A stretch of 64,000 bases of DNA from Ruthenibacterium avium (GTDB lineage Bacteria; Bacillota; Clostridia; Oscillospirales; Ruminococcaceae), in NCBI GenBank assembly GCA_019118905.1, contig DWYA01000096.1, positions 1 to 64,000 of the forward strand, read 5' to 3'. How positions within the stretch are numbered: position 1 is the first letter of the stretch; every line of letters begins with the position of its first letter. The position numbers and the translations under genes are program-made. Shown here piece after piece: positions 15,298 to 24,505 of the stretch. The notes below the pieces were generated by a model. That model saw only the letters and a list, made by a program, of their open reading frames with translations. It was not told the DNA's origin and did no database searches.

Positions 15298-17155
15298 GGG
15301 AACTCCCTGGAAAACCGCAAAACGCTTAATGGGCTATGTTGCCGGCACGCTTCGGCTTCAATTTGTGGCTGTTTGCGTTGCCATTTTGGTGAGTGCCGTG
15401 GCAAGCATGGCGGGCCCTCTGTTTTTGCAATATCTGATTGATGATTTAATTGTTCCCCTGGCATCGCAGGAAACGCCCGATTTCAGCTCGCTGCTGCGTG
15501 CGGTTATTTTGATGGGCTGTTTGTATTATGCAGGCGTCATTGCTACTTACGTTTACAGCCGCTTGATGGTAAATATCGGTCAGGGCGTTTTAAAACGTGT
15601 GCGTGATGAGATGTTTGCCCACATGCAGCGGCTGCCCATCCGCTATTTTGACACCCATCCCCACGGCGAAATCATGAGCCTTTACACCAACGATACCGAT
15701 ACATTGCGTCAGATGATCAGCCAAAGCATTCCGCAGACGTTTTACTCTTTGGTGAGCGTGGTGGCAATTTTTGGTGTAATGCTCAGCATCAGCATTCCGC
15801 TGTCCATTTTGGCAGTGCTGATGGTGCTGCTCATGATGAAGGTCACCAAGGATATCGGCGGCAAGAGCGGCAGAGGCTTTATTGCCCAGCAAACCGACTT
15901 GGCGAAAGTAAACGCGTATATCGAAGAAATGATGGCCGGACAAAAAGTGATTAAAGTATTTAACCACGAGAATGCCGCCAAGCACGACTTTGATGTGCTG
16001 AACGAGAAGCTTTGCCAAAGCGCCACCACGGCCAACACCTATGGCAACATGCTGATGCCCATTATCGGCAATATCGGCTACTTGCAGTATGTGCTTACCG
16101 CGCTGATTGGTTCCGTTTTGTCCATCAGCGGCATCTCGGCTATTACGCTGGGTGCTCTGGCTTCTTTCTTACAGTTTACCCGCAACTTTATTATGCCGTT
16201 CAGCCAAATTTCACAGCAGATGAATGCCATTGTCATGGCGCTTGCCGGTGCACAGCGCATTTTTGATATGATGGATGAAACGCAGGAAACCGACGAAGGC
16301 TATGTTACTTTGGTGAATGCCCGTTACAACCATGACGGGGAGCTGGTGGAATGCGCCGAGCGTACCGAGATTTGGGCATGGAAGCATCCGCACAGCGACG
16401 GCAGCGTGACATATACCCGCCTTTGCGGCGATGTGCGTTTTGAGGATATGACGTTTGGCTATACCCCGGAAAAAACCGTTTTGCATAACGTCACACTGTA
16501 TGCAAAGCCCGGCCAAAAGCTGGCGTTTGTCGGCTCGACCGGTGCAGGCAAAACGACGATTACCAACCTGATCAACCGTTTCTATGACGTTGAGGACGGA
16601 AAAATCCGCTACGACGGCATTAACATCAACAAAATTCGCAAGGATGACCTGCGCCGCAGCTTGGGTATTGTTTTGCAGGATACCCACCTGTTTACCGGCA
16701 CCATTATGGAGAACATCCGCTATGGCCGTTTAGATGCCACTGACGAAGAAGTGTATGCCGCAGCGCGTTTGGCGAATGCCGACGGCTTCATCAAGCGTTT
16801 GCCGCATGGCTATGAAACGGTCATCTCCGGCGAAGGCGAAGACCTCAGCCAAGGCCAGCGCCAGCTGCTTGCCATTGCCCGTGCAGCCGTGGCCGACCCG
16901 CCCGTTTTGATTTTGGACGAAGCCACTTCCAGCATTGATACACGAACGGAAGCCATTGTACAGGACGGCATGGACCGCCTGATGAGCGGCAGAACGGTGT
17001 TTGTCATTGCACACCGTCTGTCCACCATCCGCAACTCTGATGCCATTATGGTTTTGGAGCACGGACGCATCATTGAACGCGGCGACCATGAGAGCCTGCT
17101 TGCCAAAAAGGGCACTTATTATCAGCTCTATACCGGCGCTTTGGAGCTGGATTAA
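15290..17155 (+). CDS. ABC exporter half-transporter, catalytic partner
   Basis: A 621-aa partner of the preceding half transporter. Six membrane helices occupy about residues 20-320. The segment at about 335-385 (ARYNHDGELVECAERTEIW) is an insertion between membrane and ATPase domains typical of this exporter subgroup. Walker A GSTGAGKTT and Walker B LILDEATSS with catalytic Glu are intact, but the signature reads LSQGQRQ with Gln in the third position, as expected for the chain that completes the degenerate site. Start ATG 15290 follows AAAGGAG. A terminator follows at 17177. Confidence 0.9.
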   Translation: MNKGTPWKTAKRLMGYVAGTLRLQFVAVCVAILVSAVASMAGPLFLQYLIDDLIVPLASQETPDFSSLLRAVILMGCLYYAGVIATYVYSRLMVNIGQGVLKRVRDEMFAHMQRLPIRYFDTHPHGEIMSLYTNDTDTLRQMISQSIPQTFYSLVSVVAIFGVMLSISIPLSILAVLMVLLMMKVTKDIGGKSGRGFIAQQTDLAKVNAYIEEMMAGQKVIKVFNHENAAKHDFDVLNEKLCQSATTANTYGNMLMPIIGNIGYLQYVLTALIGSVLSISGISAITLGALASFLQFTRNFIMPFSQISQQMNAIVMALAGAQRIFDMMDETQETDEGYVTLVNARYNHDGELVECAERTEIWAWKHPHSDGSVTYTRLCGDVRFEDMTFGYTPEKTVLHNVTLYAKPGQKLAFVGSTGAGKTTITNLINRFYDVEDGKIRYDGININKIRKDDLRRSLGIVLQDTHLFTGTIMENIRYGRLDATDEEVYAAARLANADGFIKRLPHGYETVISGEGEDLSQGQRQLLAIARAAVADPPVLILDEATSSIDTRTEAIVQDGMDRLMSGRTVFVIAHRLSTIRNSDAIMVLEHGRIIERGDHESLLAKKGTYYQLYTGALELD

Positions 17156-17176
17156 AACACAGCAAAATGATGCTGC

Positions 17177-17222
17177 CACCTCCGCTTTTTCATAAACAAG
17201 AAAAAGCGGAGGTGCTTTTTTG
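17177..17222 (+). terminator. Terminator after the ABC exporter operon
   Basis: A 15-bp perfect stem (CACCTCCGCTTTTTC / GAAAAAGCGGAGGTG) followed by CTTTTTT. Confidence 0.88.
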
Positions 17223-17277
17223 TGAAAGAAGTATGTCAAAATAATCAATAAAAAGCAGATAAATAGTGAAAACTAAA

Positions 17278-17306
17278 TTGAAAAATAGCGCGTGGTGCGT
17301 TATAAT
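17278..17306 (+). promoter_or_regulatory. Promoter of the LRR surface protein gene
   Basis: TTGAAA (17278-17283), 17-base spacer, TATAAT (17301-17306). About 88 bases separate it from the start codon, leaving a short leader with AGGAGG before ATG 17394. Confidence 0.75.
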
Positions 17307-17393
17307 GGAGAGGAAACGCCGACAAAGTAAGCAGTGTTTTATAAAAGTTGAAAAAGCAATTGTTGTGAGAAAAAAGGCATAGGAGGACAAGCT

Positions 17394-19925
17394 ATGAAAA
17401 AGAAGATTTTGGCGTTATCGCTTGTATTGGCGATGACCGCCAGTGTGCTTTCTCCTGCTGCAATGGCGCAAACGGCATCGGAAAGTTTGCCGCTCACCAT
17501 TGTGACCAGCGAGAGCACCCCGGTTAGTGAAAGCGTCCCAACAAGCGAGAGCGTTTCCCCCGCTCAGAACAGCCCGTTGCAGGAGGGCGAAATTGCGATT
17601 GACGAAACAAATTTCCCGGATGTCAATTTCCGCGCCTATGTCAGCGGATTTGACAGAGATAAAAATGGGATTTTTTCTCAGACAGAGCTGGACGCGGTGC
17701 AATTGATTGATGCGTCACAGAGAAATATTCAATCCTTAAAAGGTGTGGAATATTTTGGGTCGCTGGTCATGTTGACGGTTTCTAACAATCAGCTCACAGA
17801 GCTGGACGTCAGCCAAAACACCCTTTTGGAATGGCTCGTTGCAAACGACAATGATTTGACAACAGTTGATTTAAGCCAAAATACAAAATTGAAACATTTG
17901 GGATTGGGTGCAAACCAACTTACCTCATTAGATATAACGGCCAATACAGCCTTGGAATATTTATCTTTGTCGGACAATCAGCTGGCAGAGCTAGACATCA
18001 GCCAAAACACGGCATTGACCAATTTAAGCGTTTTGAGCAACCAGTTGACGGCGCTGGACCTATCCCACAATGCACAGCTGAAAGAACTTTACGTTGGCTA
18101 TAATGCCTTGGAACAGTTGGATGTCAGCAAAAATCTGGCGCTTACCTCATTGAATGCAACCAATAATCGTCTTTCTTCCATTGATGTCAGCCAAAATACA
18201 GCACTCATGCATTTGGGCGTTGACAGCAATTTGCTTACGCAGATTGATTTAAGCACCAACACAAAGCTGATCTCACTGACGCTGTCGGACAATCAGCTGA
18301 CACAATTAGATGTAAGCGCAAATCCAGAGCTTTTCTCATTGTTTGTTGACCAAAATGAGCTGAAGGCGCTCGATTTAACCCACAATACAAAGCTGACGCA
18401 GCTCGATGTACATGCAAACCAGCTTTCTATCCTGGATCTCACTACCAACACCGCAGTGACAATGTTGGATGTTACGCAAAATCCGCTGTTTTATTTGAAA
18501 CTGGGCGGTAATTTGAGCACGCCTTTGTCTGATACGCCTTCCAATATCACTTTGGAAGAAATGTCCGGTGCAGGAGTTGATTTAACCGCGTATGCCCCCG
18601 GACTGGACAGCACAAAAGTAATGAATCTGCAAGGTGCAAAAATAGATGACAGCGGCGTGTTGACCGATTGGGTAAGCGGCTCTCCCATCAGCTACACTTA
18701 TGACGCGGGCTTTGGCCAGATGCTGAATGTGATTGTAACGGTGACTGCAAAAGATGCACACGAGCTTTCTTTGAGTGCGGAACCGCTCATCAAAGCGTAT
18801 GACGGAAAGCCTGTGACAGAAAATGAAATTCTGGCTGGTGCAAAAGCCCTTTATAACGGAAAAGAAGTTGCCGGACAGTGGAGTGTTCAAGATTTTACGC
18901 AAGTAAAAGATGCCGGAACCTATCGGTTTACGCTGCAATTTCAGCCCGACGAAGAAGCATATGAAGCATCATCCATTGAAACAGTAGTGAAAATTGATAC
19001 GGTGCCTTTGGTGATTTACCCCTTGCTTTCTTCCAATTGGGTCACCACCACGCAAACGCTTCCCACCGTATCACTGGAAAGCTATGGCTCTGTAAACGGT
19101 GAAACCCTTGTCCCCACGATTGCTCCCATATTTAACGGTATGCCCCAGAAAATGGCGCAAGGGTATTACAAAATTACCCTTTCTAATGCAGCAGAACTCG
19201 TTGCAGATTTGCAGGCGCAGCCGGTAGGCAAGAACTATACGATTACCGCTTTGCAGTCAGCTGATTTGTACATTGCCAACATGATTACGCTGCCGTCACC
19301 TAATTTGAATCTTCCGGGAATGACAAGCCGTTTGGATATGGAAAAGACCTTTACCAATGTTCCCGACAGCTTGAAAGCCATTGGCCTTGATACACCGGAA
19401 AAGGTGACGGAAAAGCTGCTGGCCAGCACAAAGGGCGCAAATGCTTCCAATACCGTTGTGTATGACGTACATTACACGATTAGCGAGGACAATCAAACGT
19501 GGAACGCTTTGACGCCCGAGCAATTCCCCAAAGCAGGCATGACGATTACACTGCCGTACCCGCAGGGTGTGGACACAACGGCAAACGACTTTACCGCCAT
19601 GCACATGTTTACTCAGGATATGAATGGCTTTAAAACGGGTGACGTGGAAGTGCTCAGCGCGGTGAAAACGACGCAGGGCCTGCAAATTACGGTAAAAGGC
19701 TTCTCTCCGATTGCCATTACTTGGAAGGCTTCGGCCAACCCCACCCCGCCCACCGATGGAGGCATTGTAACGCCGCCCACGGTGCCGACAACGCCGACTA
19801 CCACAGGGTCGATTGCACAAACAGGTGATAACAGCCAAATTGCTTTGTGGGCTGTTTTGATGGTAGTTTGTGCTGCCGGTATAGCCGGTTTGGTGTTTGT
19901 ACGCATCAAAAATCAAAAGAAATAA
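17394..19925 (+). CDS. Leucine-rich-repeat surface protein with sortase-like C-terminus
   Basis: An 843-aa exported protein. A signal peptide (KKKILALSLVLAMTASVLS, cleavage near AMA) is followed by a Ser/Pro-rich linker, an EF-hand-like segment (DRDKNGIFSQTEL, about residues 83-95), then about 17 internalin-type repeats of 21-23 residues (pattern LTxLDVSQNTAL, residues about 110-370), Ig-like/MBG-type domains (KAYDGKPVTENEIL), a Pro/Thr-rich stalk and a C-terminal IAQTG motif (807-811), a hydrophobic helix and a basic tail (RIKNQKK). Likely sortase-anchored adhesin or glycan/protein binder. The anchor motif lacks the usual LP. Monocistronic with its own promoter and terminator. Confidence 0.85.
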   Translation: MKKKILALSLVLAMTASVLSPAAMAQTASESLPLTIVTSESTPVSESVPTSESVSPAQNSPLQEGEIAIDETNFPDVNFRAYVSGFDRDKNGIFSQTELDAVQLIDASQRNIQSLKGVEYFGSLVMLTVSNNQLTELDVSQNTLLEWLVANDNDLTTVDLSQNTKLKHLGLGANQLTSLDITANTALEYLSLSDNQLAELDISQNTALTNLSVLSNQLTALDLSHNAQLKELYVGYNALEQLDVSKNLALTSLNATNNRLSSIDVSQNTALMHLGVDSNLLTQIDLSTNTKLISLTLSDNQLTQLDVSANPELFSLFVDQNELKALDLTHNTKLTQLDVHANQLSILDLTTNTAVTMLDVTQNPLFYLKLGGNLSTPLSDTPSNITLEEMSGAGVDLTAYAPGLDSTKVMNLQGAKIDDSGVLTDWVSGSPISYTYDAGFGQMLNVIVTVTAKDAHELSLSAEPLIKAYDGKPVTENEILAGAKALYNGKEVAGQWSVQDFTQVKDAGTYRFTLQFQPDEEAYEASSIETVVKIDTVPLVIYPLLSSNWVTTTQTLPTVSLESYGSVNGETLVPTIAPIFNGMPQKMAQGYYKITLSNAAELVADLQAQPVGKNYTITALQSADLYIANMITLPSPNLNLPGMTSRLDMEKTFTNVPDSLKAIGLDTPEKVTEKLLASTKGANASNTVVYDVHYTISEDNQTWNALTPEQFPKAGMTITLPYPQGVDTTANDFTAMHMFTQDMNGFKTGDVEVLSAVKTTQGLQITVKGFSPIAITWKASANPTPPTDGGIVTPPTVPTTPTTTGSIAQTGDNSQIALWAVLMVVCAAGIAGLVFVRIKNQKK

Positions 19926-19960
19926 TAAAAATGCAGCGTCCTTCCAAACGCTGCAAGCAT

Positions 19961-19997
19961 AAAAAAGTGGATGCGAGTATTCGCATCCACTTTTTTT
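19961..19997. terminator. Bidirectional terminator between LRR gene and HdeD-like gene
   Basis: AAAAAAGTGGATGCGA - GTAT - TCGCATCCACTTTTTTT: a 16-bp perfect stem flanked by A- and T-runs, between convergent genes. A smaller GCAGCG/CGCTGC hairpin precedes it at about 19933-19954. Confidence 0.88.
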
Positions 19998-20013
19998 GTC
20001 ATCAATCTGATAT

Positions 20014-20535
20014 TCAGCGCTGTTTCCAAGCAAAAATTGCGTCGAAAAGCCCATCGACAAATAGGCCAAGGCCAAACAGGAAAATCACACTTTTTGCCAC
20101 GGCAAAAGGTTGGAACAAAAGGAAAATGCCGACAGCCAGCGGCGCAATGCACGATACGGCCACCGTCCAGCGGAACGGACTTTGGATGCGCATTTCCTCA
20201 ATCATCAAAGGCATTTTTCCGAAGCCGTCTGCCAAAAGCACAAGCCCTAAGATAATCGGCAGAAAGGAAAGTACCCACTGAGGACGGAACAAACAAATGC
20301 AGCCGATAACAGCAAAGAAACCGCCGCTGATGATCGACAAAGGCGCGGTATAGCCCTGCTTGCGCATTTTCAATACATACCAGCCCTGAACCGCTGCATA
20401 TCCAAATGCTCCAATTGCCAGACACCAGCAGAACAGCGTACCGCTCCAGCCTGGAAACAGCATCAGCAGCACGCCTAACAGCATATAAACGGCAGCCATT
20501 TGCAAGGTGGCTTTTCTCGACCAAAAAAAGTTCAT
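20014..20535 (-). CDS. HdeD/DUF308-family membrane protein
   Basis: A 173-aa protein with six predicted membrane helices in three pairs (for example MLLGVLLMLFPGW; VIGCICLFRPQWVLSFLPI; FLFGLGLFVDGLFDAI), the layout of DUF308 proteins related to acid-resistance protein HdeD. ATG 20535 (MNFFWSRK) is chosen for AAAGGAG upstream. The biochemical function of the family in Firmicutes is unknown. It lies downstream of the MATE gene in the same direction, separated by an inverted-repeat element. Confidence 0.8.
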   Translation of the reverse strand: MNFFWSRKATLQMAAVYMLLGVLLMLFPGWSGTLFCWCLAIGAFGYAAVQGWYVLKMRKQGYTAPLSIISGGFFAVIGCICLFRPQWVLSFLPIILGLVLLADGFGKMPLMIEEMRIQSPFRWTVAVSCIAPLAVGIFLLFQPFAVAKSVIFLFGLGLFVDGLFDAIFAWKQR

Positions 20536-20554
20536 TCGACATGCTCCTTTCTGG

Positions 20555-20785
20555 GGGCTTTCCGAAAAGCTGAAGTTTTCAGAAATGCCTGAAACGATTG
20601 AATGGGTGAATTTCGGCTTGATTGAGGGCGTATCTGAAAACAAAGAAATGCACAGATTTTTCGCAGGAAGTACAGGTCTGCAAGGCAAAAAACGCAGAAA
20701 TCCTTTGTGGATTTCGAGTGTTTTTAACCCAGCAGACACTTCTTCCAGTAGAAAACAATGAAAATTTCGACTTTTCAGAAAGCCC
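20555..20785. repeat. Inverted-repeat (MITE-like) element between MATE and HdeD-like genes
   Basis: Two 27-base ends (20555-20581 and the reverse complement of 20759-20785) match at 23 of 27 positions (GGGCTTTCnGAAAAG...GAAnTTTTCA). The 177-base interior contains no convincing gene. One end overlaps the stop region of the MATE gene. A related arm occurs at 53703-53750. No target duplication is evident. Confidence 0.55.
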
Positions 20786-22180
20786 TTAGTCAGATGAATC
20801 AGAGGAAGAGCGTTGCAGCGCCATCGTGCTCTCCATTTGCTTCATCAAACGAATTAAAACAAAGACGGCGGCGGCAGCCAAAACAATTTCAGCAGTCATT
20901 TGTGCATATGCCAAACCAACAACTCCGAACAGATGGTTTAACAGAATAAGGGCAGGAATTTCCAGCACCACTTTACGCAAAATAGCAAATATTAAGGCGT
21001 TTCGGCCTAGACCGGCAGCCTGAAATACGCCGACAGCAACGAAGTCCATGCACAAAAACGGAAGCCCAAGGCAAAAACCGCGCAGAAACGCTGAACCATA
21101 CGAAATAATTTCAGGCGTTTGCATAAATAAACCAATCATGGCTTCCGATTGCCAGAAATAGACTGCGGCTACCAGCGTAATAAAGCTGAGGGCAAGCTGC
21201 ACAGTATAACGCAGCGTGTGTTTGACACGGGGGGCGTTGCCGCTGGCGTAGTTATAGCTGATGAGCGGCATGATGCCTTGAGAAAGTCCCATGGAAATCT
21301 GCATCGGCACCATGTTGATTTTTTGTGCAATTCCCATGGCGGCAACGGCATTGGCGCCATACGATGCGGTGAAGTTATTCAGCACCGTCATGCCCGTGAC
21401 GTTCAGCAGGTTTTGAATAGAGGCAGGAACACCAACCCCAAATACGCCCTGCACGATGTCCCGGTCAAGGCAGAATCGACGCGGATTCACACAAACAGAT
21501 GTGGTTTTGCGTTTGACAAATAATAGAATGAAAAAATAAAGGCAAGCTACGGTATTAGATAAAAACGTGGCTAAGCCTGCTCCTGCTGCACCCAGGTGAA
21601 GGCCCCACGGCAAAATAAAAATAGGGTCCAAGATAATATTGAGCAGACAGCCGCTCATGGTGCCGATGCTTGCGTGAAGGGAAGCGCCTTCCGCGCGCAC
21701 GAGATAAGCCAGCACAACATTTAAAATAGAAGGGGTAGCCCCAAGAAAAACCGTCCAGAGAAGGTAAGCGGTAGTTGCGCTTTCTGTTTCCGGGCTGGCA
21801 CCTAGTATGGTAAGCAGCGGCCCTTGGAATAAAATACAAAGCACGGAAAATAAAACACCGCACACCACAGAACAATAGAACCCAAATGCAGAGCTTTTGG
21901 CCACTGTGTCCATATCCTTACGGCCAAGTGCACGGCTCATCATGCTGGAGCTGCCGACACCAAATAAGTTGTTGACGGCATTAAACGCCAGCAGCACAGG
22001 CGAGGCAAGCGCGACCGCGGCATTTTGGATAGGATCGTTCAGCATTCCTACAAAATAAGTGTCGGCTAAGTTGTAAATCACCATGACCAAAGAACTCAGC
22101 ACGGTGGGAACGGCAAGGCTCATGACGGCTTTCGGCACGGGCATCCGCTCGAATAGCAAAATCTTTTTTTCTTCCTCCAA
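20786..22180 (-). CDS. MATE-family multidrug efflux transporter
   Basis: A 464-aa membrane protein with twelve helices in two homologous halves. The N-terminus PVPKAVMSLAVPTVLSSLV and NLADTYFVGML, and the second-half equivalents, match MatE domains. It exports cationic compounds using Na+ or H+ gradients. The polar C-terminal tail ends in SSSDSSD. No dedicated regulator is adjacent, although the divergent GntR-ABC operon starts 273 bases away. Confidence 0.92.
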   Translation of the reverse strand: MEEEKKILLFERMPVPKAVMSLAVPTVLSSLVMVIYNLADTYFVGMLNDPIQNAAVALASPVLLAFNAVNNLFGVGSSSMMSRALGRKDMDTVAKSSAFGFYCSVVCGVLFSVLCILFQGPLLTILGASPETESATTAYLLWTVFLGATPSILNVVLAYLVRAEGASLHASIGTMSGCLLNIILDPIFILPWGLHLGAAGAGLATFLSNTVACLYFFILLFVKRKTTSVCVNPRRFCLDRDIVQGVFGVGVPASIQNLLNVTGMTVLNNFTASYGANAVAAMGIAQKINMVPMQISMGLSQGIMPLISYNYASGNAPRVKHTLRYTVQLALSFITLVAAVYFWQSEAMIGLFMQTPEIISYGSAFLRGFCLGLPFLCMDFVAVGVFQAAGLGRNALIFAILRKVVLEIPALILLNHLFGVVGLAYAQMTAEIVLAAAAVFVLIRLMKQMESTMALQRSSSDSSD

Positions 22181-22388
22181 TTGTGTCCATCCTTTCCGGC
22201 TGGTTTCCTAAGCAATCATTTACCGGATACAAAAGCAAAATATTTGTGCGTGATTGCTCAAGGCCTCAATGAATGATATGCGGCTAAAACCACCCGCTTT
22301 CTTCTTGATTGAGATTATAGCATAAAAGCTAGGTAAGATAAATACTGCCACAAAGCTTTTTTCGGCGCGTCAGAAGAATGCTATGGGC

Positions 22389-22416
22389 TTGACAATTGAA
22401 AAAAACATTGTATAAT
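22389..22416 (+). promoter_or_regulatory. Promoter of the GntR-ABC-permease operon
   Basis: TTGACA (22389-22394), 16-base spacer, TATAAT (22411-22416). Confidence 0.78.
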
Positions 22417-22417
22417 T

Positions 22418-22435
22418 GTATTAACATGATAATAC
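22418..22435 (+). promoter_or_regulatory. Inverted repeat, candidate YtrA-type operator
   Basis: GTATTA-ACATGA-TAATAC, two perfect 6-bp arms starting 2 bases after the -10 element. The position over the start site predicts autorepression by the GntR protein encoded 19 bases downstream. Confidence 0.65.
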
Positions 22436-22453
22436 AAGAGAGGAGGGAAAAAG

Positions 22454-22837
22454 ATGAAATGGAAAATCGCATCGGATCGTCCGGTTTATCTTCAGCTGAT
22501 TGAACAAATTCAGCGCGCTGTGCTCAACGGCGAGTATCCTCCGGGCAGCAAGTTTCCCACTGTAAGGGAGTTGGCGGCTCAGGCGGGCGTCAACCCCAAT
22601 ACCATGCAAAAAGCGCTGCAAGCGCTGGAGCAAAGCGGCCTGTTATGTGTCGAAAACCGAACGGCGGGCCGAGTCGTTACAAGTGATGAAGCTTTAATTC
22701 GGCATTTGTGCGGCAGTGAAGCGCAGCAGACAGCACAGCGTTTTTGCCGTGAAATGGCACAAATGGGAAAAACGGCAGAGGAAACCATCGAGTTAGTGCG
22801 CCAGTGTGAAAAGGAGGGAATTTTCGATGGAAAATAA
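22454..22837 (+). CDS. GntR-family regulator, YtrA subgroup
   Basis: A 127-aa small GntR protein with an N-terminal winged helix (PVYLQLIEQIQRAVLNGEY, then KFPTVRELAAQAGVNPNTMQ, residues 11-55) and a short C-terminal helical dimerisation tail (about 70-125), the YtrA layout. AGGAGGG lies before ATG 22454. Family members repress the ABC transporter genes next to them and are relieved by cell-wall-active antibiotics. It overlaps the ATPase gene by 11 bases. Confidence 0.92.
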   Translation: MKWKIASDRPVYLQLIEQIQRAVLNGEYPPGSKFPTVRELAAQAGVNPNTMQKALQALEQSGLLCVENRTAGRVVTSDEALIRHLCGSEAQQTAQRFCREMAQMGKTAEETIELVRQCEKEGIFDGK

Positions 22838-23540
22838 TATTTTAGTGTGTGAGGGACTGACAAAAAATTACGGCAGGAAAAATGCACTGAACAATGTGAC
22901 CCTTACATTGCCCGCGGGCAGAATGGTGGGGCTTTTGGGGCCGAACGGATCAGGCAAAACTACCTTTTTAAAATTGATTGCCGGTTTTTTAACGCCCAGC
23001 CAAGGTACGGTACAAGTGTGTGGGGAAATGCCCGGCGTTTTAACAAAGCGGATGGTCAGCTATTTGCCCGACCGTTTGGCGCTGGAAAAATACCAAAGAG
23101 TCTTTCACATTTTGCATTTCTACGAGGACTTTTTTGATGATTTTAATTCCGAAAAAGCCATGCATATGCTGGAAGATTTAGAGATCGAGCCGCGCCAGCG
23201 CCTTTCCTCCATGAGCAAAGGTATGCTGGAAAAAGTGCAGTTGATTTTAACCATGAGCCGGGAAGCAAAGCTCTATCTGCTGGACGAACCGCTGGGCGGC
23301 GTTGACCCTGCGGCACGCGATTATATTTTAAACACCATTTTGCGCAATTATAATGAAGATTCCACGGTCATTTTTTCCACACACTTAATTTCTGATGTGG
23401 AAAAGATTTTGGACGATGCCATTTTCTTAAAAGAGGGAACCGTTCAAATGTATAAAAGCGTGGATGAAATTCGTACCGAGTGCAGTAAAAGTTTGGATGA
23501 ATTGTTCCGGGAGGTATTTCAATGTTCAAAAAGCTTCTAA
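22827..23540 (+). CDS. ABC transporter ATP-binding protein (YtrB type)
   Basis: A 237-aa ATPase: Walker A GPNGSGKTT, signature LSSMSKGMLEKVQ (weakly conserved, as in this subgroup), Walker B LYLLDEPLGG and switch His in STHLIS. ATG 22827 is used because AAGGAGG (22811-22817) precedes it; a GTG at 22806 would include the ribosome site. It overlaps both the regulator upstream and the permease downstream (19 bases). Probably part of an antibiotic or stress-response exporter. Confidence 0.92.
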   Translation: MENNILVCEGLTKNYGRKNALNNVTLTLPAGRMVGLLGPNGSGKTTFLKLIAGFLTPSQGTVQVCGEMPGVLTKRMVSYLPDRLALEKYQRVFHILHFYEDFFDDFNSEKAMHMLEDLEIEPRQRLSSMSKGMLEKVQLILTMSREAKLYLLDEPLGGVDPAARDYILNTILRNYNEDSTVIFSTHLISDVEKILDDAIFLKEGTVQMYKSVDEIRTECSKSLDELFREVFQCSKSF

Positions 23541-24334
23541 AATACGAATACCGCGCAACTGCCCGTGTGATTTTACCGGTATTCAGTGTGTTTTTGCTGT
23601 TGGTGCTTTGCACAACGCTGACATTTTTTGTGTCGCAGTACCTCTTGCCCGGCGCCTTAATGGAATGGCTCAGCAGCGTGTTGGCAGGGCTTTCCTTTTT
23701 GGGATTTGCTGCGGTTTTGGTGGTTTGTTCTCTGCTTACGGTGGTGCGCTTTTATCAAATGCTGGGTGACAGCGGATACTTATATTTTTCCATGCCTGTA
23801 ACACCGAGCCAGCACATATGGTCACGCGCGCTGGTGGGAACTACTTGGACAATGGCATTTTTGCTGGTATGTGCAGTAGGGCTGTTCGTGACAAATATTT
23901 CGGCAGAAATCAATTTTGACACTATTTTTACTGATTTCTCTATCACATGGAGTCTGTTTGCGATTCTGCTTTTGTTCTTGGTGCAGTGTGCGGCTGGAAT
24001 TATATGCGGTTACTTCGTTCTGTTTTTATGCTGTGCCCTCGGCGCCCAATGGACACAGCACCGCTTGCTGGCAACCTTTGGCGTATATTTGGCAATGGGA
24101 GCGATTTCGCAGGTATTCAGCATCGTTTTACTGATTGCAGCGTGGCTGTTTGATGCCCCCATGGCATGGCTTCATTCGCTGTTTGACATTTCGGTCGCCG
24201 ATGGTGTTTCGCTGACGGAGTATTTCAAAATTTCGCTTCCCCTTTGGCTCATGCTGCTTGGTACAGCAATTTTAGGGGGCGTATGCTTCTTTGTTACAAA
24301 AAAATTATTAGAAAAACGCTTGAATCTGCCGTAA
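23522..24334 (+). CDS. ABC transporter permease of the GntR-ABC operon
   Basis: A 270-aa membrane protein with about six helices (for example VFLLLVLCTTLTFFVSQYLL; ILLLFLVQCAAGIICGYFV), of ABC-2 type. GGGAGG is located 6 bases before ATG 23522. It has no close match in memory beyond this genomic layout (GntR, ATPase, permease), which in Bacillus ytr and similar clusters responds to peptidoglycan-targeting antibiotics. The operon ends with a strong terminator at 24352-24406. Confidence 0.82.
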   Translation: MFKKLLKYEYRATARVILPVFSVFLLLVLCTTLTFFVSQYLLPGALMEWLSSVLAGLSFLGFAAVLVVCSLLTVVRFYQMLGDSGYLYFSMPVTPSQHIWSRALVGTTWTMAFLLVCAVGLFVTNISAEINFDTIFTDFSITWSLFAILLLFLVQCAAGIICGYFVLFLCCALGAQWTQHRLLATFGVYLAMGAISQVFSIVLLIAAWLFDAPMAWLHSLFDISVADGVSLTEYFKISLPLWLMLLGTAILGGVCFFVTKKLLEKRLNLP

Positions 24335-24351
24335 AATCAAAAAAATTGTTC

Positions 24352-24406
24352 AAAAAGCTCCCAGACACCGCCGAAAGAACGGTGTCCGGGAGCTTTTATT
24401 TTTTCT
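24352..24406 (+). terminator. Terminator after the GntR-ABC-permease operon
   Basis: AAAAGCTCCC-AGACACCG and CGGTGTCCGGGAGCTTTT form an 18-bp near-perfect stem with a 9-base loop and a T-rich tail. Confidence 0.85.
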
Positions 24407-24505
24407 TACACACAAGAAGCCGGCACACCGGGCAAGAAAATATTTCAACACTTTATTGTTGCGCAGTGCTGTCTTATCAGTTAAAAAAGAAATCCTTATT
24501 TTTGT

